Notes: generated by a model not told the origin, from the sequence alone. A DNA stretch of 64,000 nucleotides from DASRDB01 sp035652815 (GCA_035652815.1 DASRDB010000003.1:879767-943766), one strand, 5' to 3'. Positions 8,882 through 17,444 are shown, counted from the first letter of the stretch. Translations and numbers: made by a program.

Positions 8882-9514
8882 GTGGATATCTTATATCTCA
8901 TTGATCGCCTGGAAAACCTGGTCGCGGGCAGCCGCCGCATGCCGTTAGTCAACCAGATCATGATCAAAGAAGCCGACATCCAGGATATCATCGAGCAAAT
9001 GCGCCTGGCTATTCCTGAAGAAGTCAAGCAGGCGCGCAACGTGAGCCGTGACAAAGAACGCATTCTTGCACAGGCTCAGGCCGATGCCAGCGCCCTGCTT
9101 GCCCGCGCTCGTGAAGAATCCGAACGCGCCATGAACCGCGAGGGCCTGCTCAAAGCCGCTCAAGAGCGCTCGCAGGAAATACTACGTGAGGCCGAATTAA
9201 AAGCTGAGCAATTAAAGAACGAAGCCGATCTTTACGTCGTTGAGACCTTGCGTGCTCTGCGCGATCATCTTACCAGCATCGAAACCGATATCGACCGCTC
9301 GATCCTGAGCATCGAAAGAGGCCTGGAGAGCATGGGCGCGCTGGGAGAAGAAGGCGAAAGCGCAGAAGCTTCGGACTATATCGAGGATGAAGAGGAGCCG
9401 CCACAAAACCAGCGCGCCGTTCCTCGCCGCGCCTCGCTCGCTATGGATACAATGGGAGGGCCGATGTACTCCCAGGAACCACCTTCGCGTAACCCTGCCC
9501 AACCTGGGTCATGA
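8882..9514 (+). CDS. coiled-coil protein next to coaD (DivIVA / F-type ATPase b-like helix)
   Basis: A 210-residue soluble protein with a short N-terminal motif (MDILYLIDRLENLV) and a long charged helix from about residue 50 to 150, rich in Ala, Glu, Arg and Gln (REESERAMNREG, AQERSQEILREAE), which should form a coiled coil. The tail is acidic and then proline-rich. Comparable proteins sit beside coaD and yceD in Chloroflexi and Firmicutes and are often named as hypothetical or ATPase; the role is unknown, possibly a cell-division scaffold (inference). GTG 8882 follows a GGAGGGAAGG site. Its stop codon abuts the next promoter. Confidence 0.8.
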   Translation: MDILYLIDRLENLVAGSRRMPLVNQIMIKEADIQDIIEQMRLAIPEEVKQARNVSRDKERILAQAQADASALLARAREESERAMNREGLLKAAQERSQEILREAELKAEQLKNEADLYVVETLRALRDHLTSIETDIDRSILSIERGLESMGALGEEGESAEASDYIEDEEEPPQNQRAVPRRASLAMDTMGGPMYSQEPPSRNPAQPGS

Positions 9515-9517
9515 GAC

Positions 9518-9546
9518 TTGACACGCCTCGCGCGGTCTTCTATAAT
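9518..9546 (+). promoter_or_regulatory. consensus sigma-70 promoter for yceD-rpmF
   Basis: A perfect TTGACA (9518-9523) and perfect TATAAT (9541-9546) lie 17 bases apart. The start near 9553 gives a leader of about 90 bases before yceD. Confidence 0.88.
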
Positions 9547-9641
9547 GAGCAAGCATCAGAGAATAGCATCTTCTCCTGCGCCACATCACGCTCTATTTTT
9601 GCTATTGTCTTGCTATATCATGGATTAAAGGATAAGGGGAT

Positions 9642-10184
9642 ATGGATGAACTCGTGTTTAACGTGGCGCAACTGATGAAGGCTCCTGTCGGAACTTCGTT
9701 GGCCTACGATTTTACGGAAGATGACGTTCATTTCGATGACGAATTGACAGTGGTTGGCCAGCTGGGTGGACATGCTCGCATGCGCCGCACCAACCAGGGT
9801 TTACTGGTGGATGGCTGGGCCGAACTTCTACTGAAACGAACATGCGACCGTTGCCTGAAGGAGTTCGAGCAGCCTTTGCTCGTGAATTTTGAGGAGCAGT
9901 TTTATCCGACCATTGATGTAATCAGTGGTATGCCGGTGGCTCCTTTCAACAAGGAAGAGGGCTTCCCTATTGACGAGCATCACGAGCTTGATCTGACGGA
10001 AGCAATTCGCCAGAATATCCTGACCGCGCTCCCAATGGTGGCGCTCTGTCAGGAAGATTGTAAGGGACTCTGCCCGCAATGCGGACACGATTTAAACCTC
10101 GGTCCGTGCGAGTGCAAGCCGGAGATCGAGCCGCGCTGGCGCGCGCTCGAACGCCTGTTACAAAACGGTTCGCAGCAGTCATAA
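9642..10184 (+). CDS. yceD: YceD family protein (DUF177)
   Basis: YceD proteins are encoded next to rpmF in most bacteria and are linked to 23S rRNA accumulation. The 180-residue protein shows two metal-binding-type cysteine groups: CDRCLKEF near residue 67, and C-x3-DCKGLCPQCGHDLNLGPCEC near 128-155. The C-terminal group is the DUF177 signature (GLCPxCGxxLN). The gene starts at ATG 9642 after AAGGGGA and lies 48 bases before rpmF, the standard order. Both are driven by the consensus promoter at 9518. Confidence 0.92.
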   Translation: MDELVFNVAQLMKAPVGTSLAYDFTEDDVHFDDELTVVGQLGGHARMRRTNQGLLVDGWAELLLKRTCDRCLKEFEQPLLVNFEEQFYPTIDVISGMPVAPFNKEEGFPIDEHHELDLTEAIRQNILTALPMVALCQEDCKGLCPQCGHDLNLGPCECKPEIEPRWRALERLLQNGSQQS

Positions 10185-10232
10185 TTGCAAGAAACAGGCC
10201 CGTTGAACGGCCTATGAGGAGGAATACGAACT

Positions 10233-10427
10233 ATGGGAGCGCTGCCAAAACAACGAGTTTCTCACTCGCGACAGGGGAAACGCCGCGCTACGCACCGCAT
10301 CACCCTGCCACAGCTTGTCACCTGCCCGCAGTGCAGACGGCCTCGCCTGTCACATCACGCCTGCCCGCACTGTGGCACCTATCGCGGTCGCCAGGTCTTC
10401 TATCCACGCGAAAAGAAACAGTCATAA
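10233..10427 (+). CDS. rpmF: 50S ribosomal protein L32
   Basis: L32 is a small zinc-finger-like protein of the large ribosomal subunit. The 64-residue sequence begins MGALPKQRVSHSRQGKRR, and the zinc site is formed by CPQC and CPHC, so this is the cysteine-containing (C+) form. GAGGAGG precedes the ATG. It is the last gene before a terminator hairpin, in the usual yceD-rpmF pair. Confidence 0.97.
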   Translation: MGALPKQRVSHSRQGKRRATHRITLPQLVTCPQCRRPRLSHHACPHCGTYRGRQVFYPREKKQS

Positions 10428-10433
10428 AAACGT

Positions 10434-10465
10434 GGAGGCAGGTACTAAGTTACCCGCCTCCTTTT
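10434..10465 (+). terminator. terminator between rpmF and fabD
   Basis: GGAGGCAGGTA at 10434-10444 pairs with TTACCCGCCTCC at 10450-10461, followed by TTTT. It may allow partial read-through into fabD, since no clear separate promoter for fabD is visible. Confidence 0.75.
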
Positions 10466-10484
10466 CATACGCGAGTAGACAGGT

Positions 10485-11513
10485 ATGACATCACAGGTTG
10501 CTTTTTTATTTCCCGGCCAGGGAAGCCAGGCCGTCGGTATGGGGGCCGATATTTTTGAAAGCTCACCTGCGGCCCGTCGTGTCTTTCAAACGGCAGATGA
10601 TGCGCTCGGCTTCTCTCTCAGCACGCTCTGCTTTCAAGGGCCTGAAGAAACCCTGCGCGAAACGATCAATGCTCAGCCCGCCATCGTCACAGTAAGCCTC
10701 GCCCTGCTGGCCGCCTTACAGGAAGCCCTTTCTTCTAACGGCGAAACCTCGTCATGGACAACGCCGCTCGCACCAGCATTTACAGCCGGTCATAGCGTGG
10801 GAGAATATGCTGCCCTGGTCGCATCCGGCGCGCTCGATCTGCAAGACGCCCTGTTGCTCGTGCGCGAGCGCGGTCGCCTTATGCATCACGAGGGTACTGT
10901 CTGCCTCGGTGGCATGGCCGCCATCATCGGCATGGACGAGGAGGCATTGCAGGAAGTCTGCCGCGATGCTACAGCCGAGGCAAGCGCCAACCTGCCTGCT
11001 GACGCGCACCTCGGGCAGGGCAAAGTCACCGTTGCCAACTTCAACGCGCCCGGACAGATCGTCATCTCGGGCGAGCAGCAGGCCTTAAATCGCGCTATGG
11101 AACTGGCAAAAGAACGAGGAGCGAAACGAGTCATCCCCCTGGCCGTCAGCGGCGCGTTCCATTCGCCCGTCATGCAGCCCGCCGCCGCAGGTTTGGCAAA
11201 GGCGATAGATGCAACTTCTATTCGCAATGCCGCCATCCCGCTTGTCGGCAATATTGACGCGCGCCCGATTTCGAGCGCGACCGAGATCCGCGAAGAACTC
11301 GCTCAACAAATCGCAGCTTCCGTACAATGGACGCGCACCATCGATTATATGGTTAGCACCGGAGTCACGCTCTTTCTCGAAATCGGCCCTGGTCAGGCGC
11401 TTACCGGCATGGTCAAACGCATCGCCAAAGGGGCAAAAACGCTGAATCTCAGCACCGCCTCTGACCTGGAAAAAGTGGTTGGCACTTTGCGCGAACTGGG
11501 CCTTGTATCGTAA
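10485..11513 (+). CDS. fabD: malonyl-CoA:ACP transacylase
   Basis: FabD moves malonyl groups from CoA to acyl carrier protein, supplying chain-extender units for fatty acid synthesis. The 342-residue protein shows FPGQGSQAVGMG at the N-terminus, nucleophile Ser104 in GHSVGEYAAL, the catalytic His226 in GAFHSPVMQ, and the C-terminal GPGQALTGMVKRI. It is a little longer than E. coli FabD (about 310) because of a loop near residues 84-95. The ribosome site is weak (AGG close to the ATG). Its acceptor protein, acpP, lies 1 kb downstream on the same strand. Confidence 0.96.
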   Translation: MTSQVAFLFPGQGSQAVGMGADIFESSPAARRVFQTADDALGFSLSTLCFQGPEETLRETINAQPAIVTVSLALLAALQEALSSNGETSSWTTPLAPAFTAGHSVGEYAALVASGALDLQDALLLVRERGRLMHHEGTVCLGGMAAIIGMDEEALQEVCRDATAEASANLPADAHLGQGKVTVANFNAPGQIVISGEQQALNRAMELAKERGAKRVIPLAVSGAFHSPVMQPAAAGLAKAIDATSIRNAAIPLVGNIDARPISSATEIREELAQQIAASVQWTRTIDYMVSTGVTLFLEIGPGQALTGMVKRIAKGAKTLNLSTASDLEKVVGTLRELGLVS

Positions 11514-11599
11514 TATGACGCTCTTTCTATCCGGCAACTGTATAAACCATGTTTGTTCTTTATTCGTAATAAAAATATTAGCCGATAAGAATAGCAGAC

Positions 11600-11629
11600 T
11601 TGACAAGCGCAGGGAAAAGTGCCTATCTT
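11600..11629 (+). promoter_or_regulatory. promoter for the Asp23-nusB-acpP group
   Basis: TTGACA at 11600-11605 and TATCTT at 11624-11629 are 18 bases apart. The leader to 11724 contains a small hairpin, GAGCATC (11664-11670) with GATGCTC (11676-11682), lacking a T-run. Confidence 0.5.
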
Positions 11630-11723
11630 TGCAGTAGAACAATACGTTTCTGAGGCTCGGGCTGAGCATCTACCGGATGCTCTTCCCTGAACCAATTAGA
11701 GTATGTTTTGAAAGGCAGTACAT

Positions 11724-12056
11724 ATGGCGACCGAGTCGTTAGGGGTGGTACGCGTAGCGCGCCAGGTGCTTCTAACCATTATTATCAATACGGCTTTAGA
11801 GGTACCGGGCGTAGTGCGTATGGCTTCGAGCAATGACCAGTGGACGCGCTTTCTGGGGCGCGAAATTCCACGCCAGGGCGTTGCTCTAACGATTAAAGAC
11901 AACACGGTCTCCGCTGACCTCTACATTGTGGTTGCATCTGGCGTCAACATCGTCGAAGTTGGCTCGGCCATCCAGCAAGAAGTCGCCTCCGCGATTGAAG
12001 AGATGGTCGGGATGCATGTTCAAGAAGTCAATGTGTACATCCAGGATGTCGCTTGA
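11724..12056 (+). CDS. Asp23/Gls24 family envelope-stress protein
   Basis: A 110-residue single-domain protein of the Asp23/Gls24 family, small proteins tied to the envelope and alkaline or general stress in Gram-positive bacteria. The pattern GVVRVARQVLLTIIINTALEVPGVVRM, then a beta-rich core (ALTIKDNTVSADLYIVV) and the ending VNVYIQDV fits the family. ATG 11724 follows AAAGG. The gene is 29 bases before nusB, an arrangement widespread in Gram-positive and Chloroflexi genomes. Confidence 0.88.
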   Translation: MATESLGVVRVARQVLLTIIINTALEVPGVVRMASSNDQWTRFLGREIPRQGVALTIKDNTVSADLYIVVASGVNIVEVGSAIQQEVASAIEEMVGMHVQEVNVYIQDVA

Positions 12057-12085
12057 TCGATTGCTAACATAGAGGCGAGGATAGC

Positions 12086-12532
12086 ATGCCAGTTGGGATA
12101 CGAAGGCAGGCAAGGGTGATTGCCCTGCAAACACTCTACGAATACGATACGGCTCAACATCCGGTCGCGGAAGTTTTACAGCGACACGTCGAGGAGCGAC
12201 ACCTCCAGCCGAAAGTGTTCGAATACGCCCAGGAACTCGTTCAGGGTGTTTGCGATCATCTTGCCGAAATCGATGCCCATATTCAGAGTGCAGCCCGTGA
12301 ATGGCCATTGCAGCAAATGGCACGCATCGATAAAAATATACTCAGGCTTGCAATCTACGAAATTCTGTTTAATAATACGGTACCAGCAAAGGCCGCTATC
12401 AACGAAGCCGTGGAGCTTGCCAAACAATTCGGCAGCAATACCTCCAGCCGCTTCATTAATGGCGTCCTCGGTACTATATTTAACCGGGCGCAACAACCGC
12501 CCACCCCGAAAGCTGAAAGTGAGGTGAAATAG
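12086..12532 (+). CDS. nusB: transcription antitermination factor NusB
   Basis: NusB binds boxA with S10 to keep rRNA transcription from terminating early. The 148-residue all-helical protein shows typical elements: RRQARVIALQTLYEYD at the start, RIDKNILRLAIYEIL in the middle and INEAVELAKQFGSNTSSRFINGVLG near the end. ATG 12086 follows a GAGGCGAGG site. The stop overlaps the GTG start of acpP by one base. Confidence 0.95.
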   Translation: MPVGIRRQARVIALQTLYEYDTAQHPVAEVLQRHVEERHLQPKVFEYAQELVQGVCDHLAEIDAHIQSAAREWPLQQMARIDKNILRLAIYEILFNNTVPAKAAINEAVELAKQFGSNTSSRFINGVLGTIFNRAQQPPTPKAESEVK

Positions 12533-12768
12533 TGGCAACCGTTCAGGAAAGGCTCAAGAAAATTATTGTTGACCAGCTTGGTGTTGACGAAAGCGAGGTT
12601 GTGCCAGGCGCTTCTTTTGTAGAAGATCTCAACGCCGACTCCCTTGATCTCGTCGAGCTTATCATGTCCCTCGAAGAGGAATTTAAGCTGCAGATCTCCG
12701 ACGAGGACGCGGAAAAGATCACTACGGTACAGGAAGCGCAGGACTATATAGAAGAGCATTTGCGCTAA
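12532..12768 (+). CDS. acpP: acyl carrier protein
   Basis: ACP carries growing fatty acids on a phosphopantetheine arm. The 78-residue acidic protein has the attachment motif DSLDLVE with Ser37. It starts at GTG 12532, overlapping the nusB stop by one base, with GAGGTGA upstream inside nusB, so translation is coupled. CoaD and FabD upstream make the arm precursor and load the protein. Confidence 0.97.
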   Translation: MATVQERLKKIIVDQLGVDESEVVPGASFVEDLNADSLDLVELIMSLEEEFKLQISDEDAEKITTVQEAQDYIEEHLR

Positions 12769-12792
12769 CACAAACCAGTGGCTATACCCCTT

Positions 12793-12850
12793 CCAGGGCG
12801 ACCTCTGATGTATGCTGTTATTTCCGGCAGGTCGTCCTGGTATTTATTTC
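12793..12850 (+). terminator. terminator after acpP
   Basis: CCAGGGCGACCT at 12793-12804 pairs with AGGTCGTCCTGG at 12829-12840 (one wobble), followed by TATTTATTTC. Confidence 0.8.
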
Positions 12851-12959
12851 TCTTCATCCTCGAGCAAAAACGCTCGCCCTCTTGTTTTTTCTTTCATTTC
12901 GTGTCACAATGCACCAGAGATATGCATCTCTATCTATAGCAACAGACAAAGGGTAATGT

Positions 12960-13679
12960 GTGGATAATCAACCGGCAGCGCAGGCCATTGAACAACTTAT
13001 TCACGAATACGGTAAACTCGTCTTTCACACCATCTATGGCCTGACCGGAGACTGGGAAGAAAGCCAGGACCTCGCGCAGGACACTTTTCACGCGGCGCTC
13101 AAATCAATCGATGCCGCCCGCGCGAAAAGTGGTCCGCGTTTTCATGCCAAAGCCTGGTTGCTGCAAATCGCGCTGAACACCGTTCGCATGCAGCGCCGCC
13201 GCCGTTCACTCTACCGCTTCATCCCGTTTTCGCGTGTCACGCAGGAACACCATCAATCTGGCTCCAAAAACTTTGCCGAAATCCTGGAATCCGAAGCCGC
13301 TCCTGTCCAGCCAACCGGCTATGGCGCGCACGAAAGTTTTGACCCGCAAGCCCTGGTTGCCGAACAGGAGGCCGTACAGCGCGCCCTACAGCAGATCAAT
13401 GAGCCACTGCGCCTCGTGTTGCTCCTCTCCATCGTCGGCCAGTTCTCAGCCCCCGAAATCGCCGCCATGCTGGATATCGAGGAGGCCACCGTCCGCCAGC
13501 GCCTTGCTCGCGCCCGCAAACAATTTCAGCACATCTACATGCGCGAGAGCGGCGAAGAACTGCATGATCCCACAAAATTACAATCCGCTCGCGGCATGTC
13601 ACAAAATGCTCTTCCCGCGCATCATAGTAATACGGAACGTGTTGAGAGTCACACGGCTACTGCTCCCTCTCAACCGTAA
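12960..13679 (+). CDS. ECF-type RNA polymerase sigma factor
   Basis: A 239-residue sigma-70 family factor with region 2 (LVFHTIYGLTGDWEESQDLAQDTF, residues 18-45) and region 4 with a helix-turn-helix (FSAPEIAAMLDIEEATVRQRLARARKQF, about 160-190). A long linker and a ~45-residue polar tail make it larger than minimal ECF factors. GTG 12960 follows AAAGGG. The next gene, 16 bases downstream, encodes a small protein with one membrane segment and could be its anti-sigma factor (inference). tatA and tatC follow on the same strand. Confidence 0.9.
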   Translation: MDNQPAAQAIEQLIHEYGKLVFHTIYGLTGDWEESQDLAQDTFHAALKSIDAARAKSGPRFHAKAWLLQIALNTVRMQRRRRSLYRFIPFSRVTQEHHQSGSKNFAEILESEAAPVQPTGYGAHESFDPQALVAEQEAVQRALQQINEPLRLVLLLSIVGQFSAPEIAAMLDIEEATVRQRLARARKQFQHIYMRESGEELHDPTKLQSARGMSQNALPAHHSNTERVESHTATAPSQP

Positions 13680-13695
13680 GTTTTATGGAGGAGCC

Positions 13696-13992
13696 ATGCA
13701 GAACGACTCTATCGAGACCCTGCTGCTGCGGCATTACGGAAGTACAGCCCCGGCACCCGACAAGCTGGAAGAAACCCTTGTGGCCTCGATTCGCCTGCAG
13801 GCAGCCCAACTCGACGAAGAGCAGCAGATCGCCAGAACTTTACGCGAACGCACCTTCAGCCGACGCAGAGCCGTTCGCATGGTTGCCCTCGCAACTGCTG
13901 GCATCGGCACGCTCAGTATCGGCATGGATGGCCTGCGCAAAATCGAATCTGCGCTGCTCGGTCAGGATATCACGCAACCGGCCTACACCTGA
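13696..13992 (+). CDS. small membrane-anchored protein downstream of an ECF sigma factor
   Basis: A 98-residue protein starting at ATG 13696 behind a strong GGAGGAG; the longer frame from 13234 runs inside the sigma gene and is not real. Residues 1-52 are polar and helical, followed by FSRRRAVRMVALATAGIGTL, an Arg-rich patch leading into one hydrophobic segment, and a short tail. The position right after the sigma gene and the one-helix layout fit a small anti-sigma-like regulator, but no zinc motif is present. SRRRAV before the hydrophobic stretch resembles a twin-arginine motif and tatA/tatC are next door, though it lies unusually deep inside the protein. Confidence 0.75.
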   Translation: MQNDSIETLLLRHYGSTAPAPDKLEETLVASIRLQAAQLDEEQQIARTLRERTFSRRRAVRMVALATAGIGTLSIGMDGLRKIESALLGQDITQPAYT

Positions 13993-14079
13993 TTTGCGTA
14001 CACCAGACATCCAACGGCATATCTACTACGTAGTAGAGTGCAAACGTAGTTCATTGGTCCATCAGAAAGGATACCCAAC

Positions 14080-14364
14080 ATGATCCCAGGATTTCACGGC
14101 TTCGACCTGATCGTTATTCTCTTGATCGCTCTCTTGATTTTCGGTCCAAAGAAGCTGCCAGAAATGGGTTCCGCCATCGGCAAAAGCATTAAAGAGTTCC
14201 GCAAGGGCATGAACGAGATCACCGCGCACAAAGAAGAGGAAGAACCCCAACTGCCCGTCAGCGCCAAAGACCTCAACAAGATGAACAACACCGCCTACGA
14301 GAGCGAAACCGTTGTAAAGACAACGCGCACCGAGGTACCTGGCACCGAAAAACCCGTTGAATAA
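14080..14364 (+). CDS. tatA: Sec-independent translocase protein TatA
   Basis: TatA subunits oligomerise to carry folded twin-arginine proteins across the membrane. The 94-residue protein has the short N-terminal helix FDLIVILLIALLIFG, the hinge FGPKKLPE, and the amphipathic helix (GSAIGKSIKEFRKGM), then a charged tail. ATG 14080 follows AAAGG. It lies 21 bases before tatC. Confidence 0.95.
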   Translation: MIPGFHGFDLIVILLIALLIFGPKKLPEMGSAIGKSIKEFRKGMNEITAHKEEEEPQLPVSAKDLNKMNNTAYESETVVKTTRTEVPGTEKPVE

Positions 14365-14385
14365 ACAGCCTGGAAGTAATTAGTT

Positions 14386-15177
14386 ATGGCAACTGGTAAT
14401 ATCGGCCAGCGGGATAGCATGGTAGATGATGATTACATGCTAGACGAGGACGAGGTAGATGAATCACAGATGACGCTCATTGAGCATCTGGAAGAATTGC
14501 GCTGGCGCATCTTCAAGTCGCTCATCGGCATCGTCATCGGCGCAATTGTCGCCTTCATCTTCCGCGAGCAGATCATGCACTTCCTGACCCTGCCTCTACC
14601 TAAAGAAGCAGATGTGCTTGGGCATGGGAACAAACTTGTGGTACAGGGTGTTGCAGAAGGTTTCACCGTCTTTCTGAAGCTCTCCGTCGCGGTCGGCTTC
14701 CTGATCGCCCTGCCGCTCATCCTGTACCAGGCCTGGGCCTTCATCTCGCCGGGCCTGTACTCGCACGAGAAGAAGACGGCCCTGCCGTTCGTCTTCATCG
14801 GCATTTTCCTCTTCCTGGCAGGTATCAGCCTGGGCTACATCGTCCTGCAATATCCGGTACAGTGGTTGATTAATTTCGCAGCCACCGATTTCACCGAACT
14901 GGTGACGGCTGACAGCTACTTTACCTTCGTCGCCTTCTTCCTGCTGGCTTTCGGCATCGTCTTTGAGATTCCGCTGGTGCTGACCTTCCTGGCCCAGCTT
15001 GGCATCATCACCTCGCAGACGCTCAAAAAGAAGCGTGCCGTAGCCCATGTCAGCATGTGGATCGCGGCCACCTTCCTGACCCCTGGCGCTGACCCATACA
15101 GCCCGGTCATCCTGGGCGCGGCCATGTCCTGCCTGTACGAACTGACCATTCTCTTCATCCGCTTTACGAAGCATTAA
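14386..15177 (+). CDS. tatC: Sec-independent translocase protein TatC
   Basis: TatC recognises twin-arginine signals and nucleates the Tat pore. The 263 residues contain an acidic N-terminal extension, the conserved MTLIEHLEELRWRIF motif (about residues 29-43) and six membrane segments, including FISPGLYSHEKK and the region FGIVFEIPLVLTFLAQLG. No tatB is seen; in two-component systems TatA does both jobs. Start ATG 14386 follows GGAAG; ATG 14419 is an alternative. Confidence 0.95.
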   Translation: MATGNIGQRDSMVDDDYMLDEDEVDESQMTLIEHLEELRWRIFKSLIGIVIGAIVAFIFREQIMHFLTLPLPKEADVLGHGNKLVVQGVAEGFTVFLKLSVAVGFLIALPLILYQAWAFISPGLYSHEKKTALPFVFIGIFLFLAGISLGYIVLQYPVQWLINFAATDFTELVTADSYFTFVAFFLLAFGIVFEIPLVLTFLAQLGIITSQTLKKKRAVAHVSMWIAATFLTPGADPYSPVILGAAMSCLYELTILFIRFTKH

Positions 15178-15218
15178 AATGAATGGATAGCCAAAGCGGG
15201 AAGGCATCTATAAAACAA

Positions 15219-15295
15219 ACGGAAGGTACCCGCAAGGGGATGCCTCTACAATTTGGCGCGGCTTGTAGAGGCATCCCCTTGCGGGTACCTTCCGT
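15219..15295. repeat. inverted-repeat element with 33-nt perfect arms (GGATGCCTCTACAA family), copy 1
   Basis: Arms 15219-15251 and 15263-15295 are perfect reverse complements around an 11-base loop ending CGGC. The inner 21 bases of each arm match the element at 48217-48297. It lies between convergent genes and may serve both as terminator. Confidence 0.85.
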
Positions 15296-15343
15296 GAACT
15301 CCCTCCCTTTCAGAAACTCTCTCCCTTCCGGGAGAACTTTCCT

Positions 15344-16882
15344 CTAAAAGTCCAATCGAATGATCCTTGCACTCATCTGAGCAGATTCGTTCTGCGTAGT
15401 AGTACCTACCATCCAAAGTGTTTTTGCTCCAGCCACTTGTGTCATGCCGCTTATCCAGGTACCTTCCAAATAGCCTGGACTCTGCACTAGCTTCCATTGC
15501 CTGCCATCCCAATGTTCCACCAGGATAATGCTCGGATCGGAGTTTAAATTATAAAAGGAACCCGCTGCCCACACATCATGTGATGAAAGCGCCGTTGCTG
15601 TGTAAAGGTTATTATGTTTGTGGCCTGTTGATGGAGTACTCACGTCGCTCCAACGAGTGCCATCCCAGTGTTCCACTAGTGGGCGACACGGATTTGAAGC
15701 GCTGGGAGTAGATGATTGTGGACAGGTACCCCCAGTGGCCCAGATATCATCTGAAGAAAGTCCCGTAACTGCATAGAGGATATTAGCCTTCCGCATTGAA
15801 CCAGACCCAGCCGGAGAAGAGACAACGTTCCACTGCCTGCCATTCCAATGTACGATCAAGGCATAATAGGGACTGTAAGGTGTCGCGTCCGCATAAAAGT
15901 ATCCAACGGCCCACACATCCCTGGATGAAATGGCCTTTACACTGTAGAAAGTGCTTTCAACCATATGTCCGTTGGGAGAATCAATAATGCTCCATCGCTT
16001 CCCATCCCAATGTTCAATCAGCCCTTTTCCATTCCTGGCCTGTATCCTGGGATCAGTCGCTAATCCCACAGCCCAGACATCATCAGGTCCTGTAGCAGAC
16101 ACGCTGTATAAAACACTGTAACTTTCAGCGCCGGGACTATTCACCACGCTCCATGTATGGCCGTCCCAATGTTCAATCAGCGCTTTCACGTCCTGAACCT
16201 TTTGTGAATCCGTTATACCAACGGCCCAGACATCATCTGATGAAATTGCCGTTACCCCATACAAATATCCAGGCGTATTACTCCGCACAACGCTCCATTG
16301 CGAACCATCCCAATGTTCAAGCAAGGGATACTCTTGCCGTTCTTTAGCATAGCCTCCTACAGCCCACACATCGTTCCGGGAAATTGCCGCTACCCCGTTC
16401 AAATTGGTATCGCCGGTACCAGGGTTTGGAATATCATACCCCTGCCAGTGAATGGCCCCCTGCTGCGTTCCACCCACTCCTGGTTGCCGCGATGTCAATA
16501 CCAGTAATATGCTGCCCAATAACGCGCCTACCACCAGTACTGCTGCCAGCCCGCGTAATAGTCCCCCGAATCGCTGTACACGTTCGAGGCGAAATCTGCT
16601 CCCCATACGTCTCTTTTTCGAGGCTGGCGTTCTCCGGGCAGCCATTCCCTGGAAAGACTCACTTCCTGCTTCTGTCTCCTCAACAATATCTGCCGTTTCC
16701 TTAGCCCCATCAAACTGGTGAACCTCCAGCACCATCTCTTCCAATACGGGGTCGCGCTCAGCTTTCTGCAATACGGCGATGAGCGTATCAATATCCCCAT
16801 CCTCTAAGGCAGTCGCATACTCGTAAACAGCTTTTTCGCGGGCTACGTTCGCGCTCACATTCCGCTCACGGTCTTCAAACAT
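15344..16882 (-). CDS. membrane protein with propeller-like repeats, probable anti-sigma partner
   Basis: A 512-residue protein. Residues 1-90 form a polar helical domain (AREKAVYEYATALEDGDID), followed by an Arg-rich stretch and one membrane helix (GGLLRGLAAVLVVGALLGS, about 110-130). The rest is an external domain of seven or so repeats of ~48 residues with the pattern LIEHWDG-x-WSVV-SP and then A-S-DDVWAVG, like blades of a beta-propeller. Its start overlaps the end of the upstream ECF sigma gene by 8 bases (ATGTTTGA), which argues that it controls that factor, the repeats facing outside as a sensor (inference). Confidence 0.85.
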   Translation of the reverse strand: MFEDRERNVSANVAREKAVYEYATALEDGDIDTLIAVLQKAERDPVLEEMVLEVHQFDGAKETADIVEETEAGSESFQGMAARRTPASKKRRMGSRFRLERVQRFGGLLRGLAAVLVVGALLGSILLVLTSRQPGVGGTQQGAIHWQGYDIPNPGTGDTNLNGVAAISRNDVWAVGGYAKERQEYPLLEHWDGSQWSVVRSNTPGYLYGVTAISSDDVWAVGITDSQKVQDVKALIEHWDGHTWSVVNSPGAESYSVLYSVSATGPDDVWAVGLATDPRIQARNGKGLIEHWDGKRWSIIDSPNGHMVESTFYSVKAISSRDVWAVGYFYADATPYSPYYALIVHWNGRQWNVVSSPAGSGSMRKANILYAVTGLSSDDIWATGGTCPQSSTPSASNPCRPLVEHWDGTRWSDVSTPSTGHKHNNLYTATALSSHDVWAAGSFYNLNSDPSIILVEHWDGRQWKLVQSPGYLEGTWISGMTQVAGAKTLWMVGTTTQNESAQMSARIIRLDF

Positions 16883-17444
16883 GTTTCTCTCCCTCTGCTT
16901 TCCAGGCTATACGCAGGCGATGAATGGCGCGATGCAGGCGCACTCGCGCTGTGCCCGGCGTTACGTGCAATATCCGCGCCACCGTTTTCATATCAAGTTC
17001 ATGCAATAGCGCCAGCCGCAAAACCTCCTGATCCTCTTTGGAAACCAGGGCCAGCATCTCATTCACCCGCTCATCTTCTTCAAGCTTCTTCCCTGGCTCC
17101 GCGTAAGCAGCGAACTGATCAAAAAAATCGCGCTCAGCATCAACTATCCATACCTCGCGCTGCTGGCGTTTCGCTGCTTCAACTCTTTTTCGCTTGATAA
17201 TATTGGCAGCAATGCCTAAAAACCACGCGCGAGGTTGGATACCAGCCTCCAGCCGCTCGGCATGCGCCAACGCCTCAAAAACCGCGTCCTGTAAAATTTC
17301 CGAGGCGACCGCCTCCACGCCTTCAGCATGGGCCAGCCCCATTTTGACAACATACGAGCAAATAATGCCTTGTAAAAAAGGCGTATTCTCCTGGAGAAAT
17401 TGCTTCACACGCAGCAGGGCATCGTCAATCCCAGGCTCTGGCAT
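16875..17444 (-). CDS. ECF-type RNA polymerase sigma factor
   Basis: A 189-residue ECF sigma factor: region 2 around ASEILQDAVFEAL with a DNA-melting segment PRAWFLGIAANIIKRKR, and region 4 LLHELDMKTVARILHVTPGTARVRLHRAIHRL. The start at 17444 has AGGAGAG 6 bases upstream; ATG 17477 is an alternative with a weaker GGAG. The last 8 bases overlap the repeat-bearing membrane protein, so the two are translated together. Confidence 0.9.
   Translation of the reverse strand: MPEPGIDDALLRVKQFLQENTPFLQGIICSYVVKMGLAHAEGVEAVASEILQDAVFEALAHAERLEAGIQPRAWFLGIAANIIKRKRVEAAKRQQREVWIVDAERDFFDQFAAYAEPGKKLEEDERVNEMLALVSKEDQEVLRLALLHELDMKTVARILHVTPGTARVRLHRAIHRLRIAWKAEGEKHV

Noticed and set aside
13234..13695. 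Long N-terminal extension of the small protein at 13696
   Set aside because: It lies in another frame of the sigma factor gene; a strong GGAGGAG marks ATG 13696.
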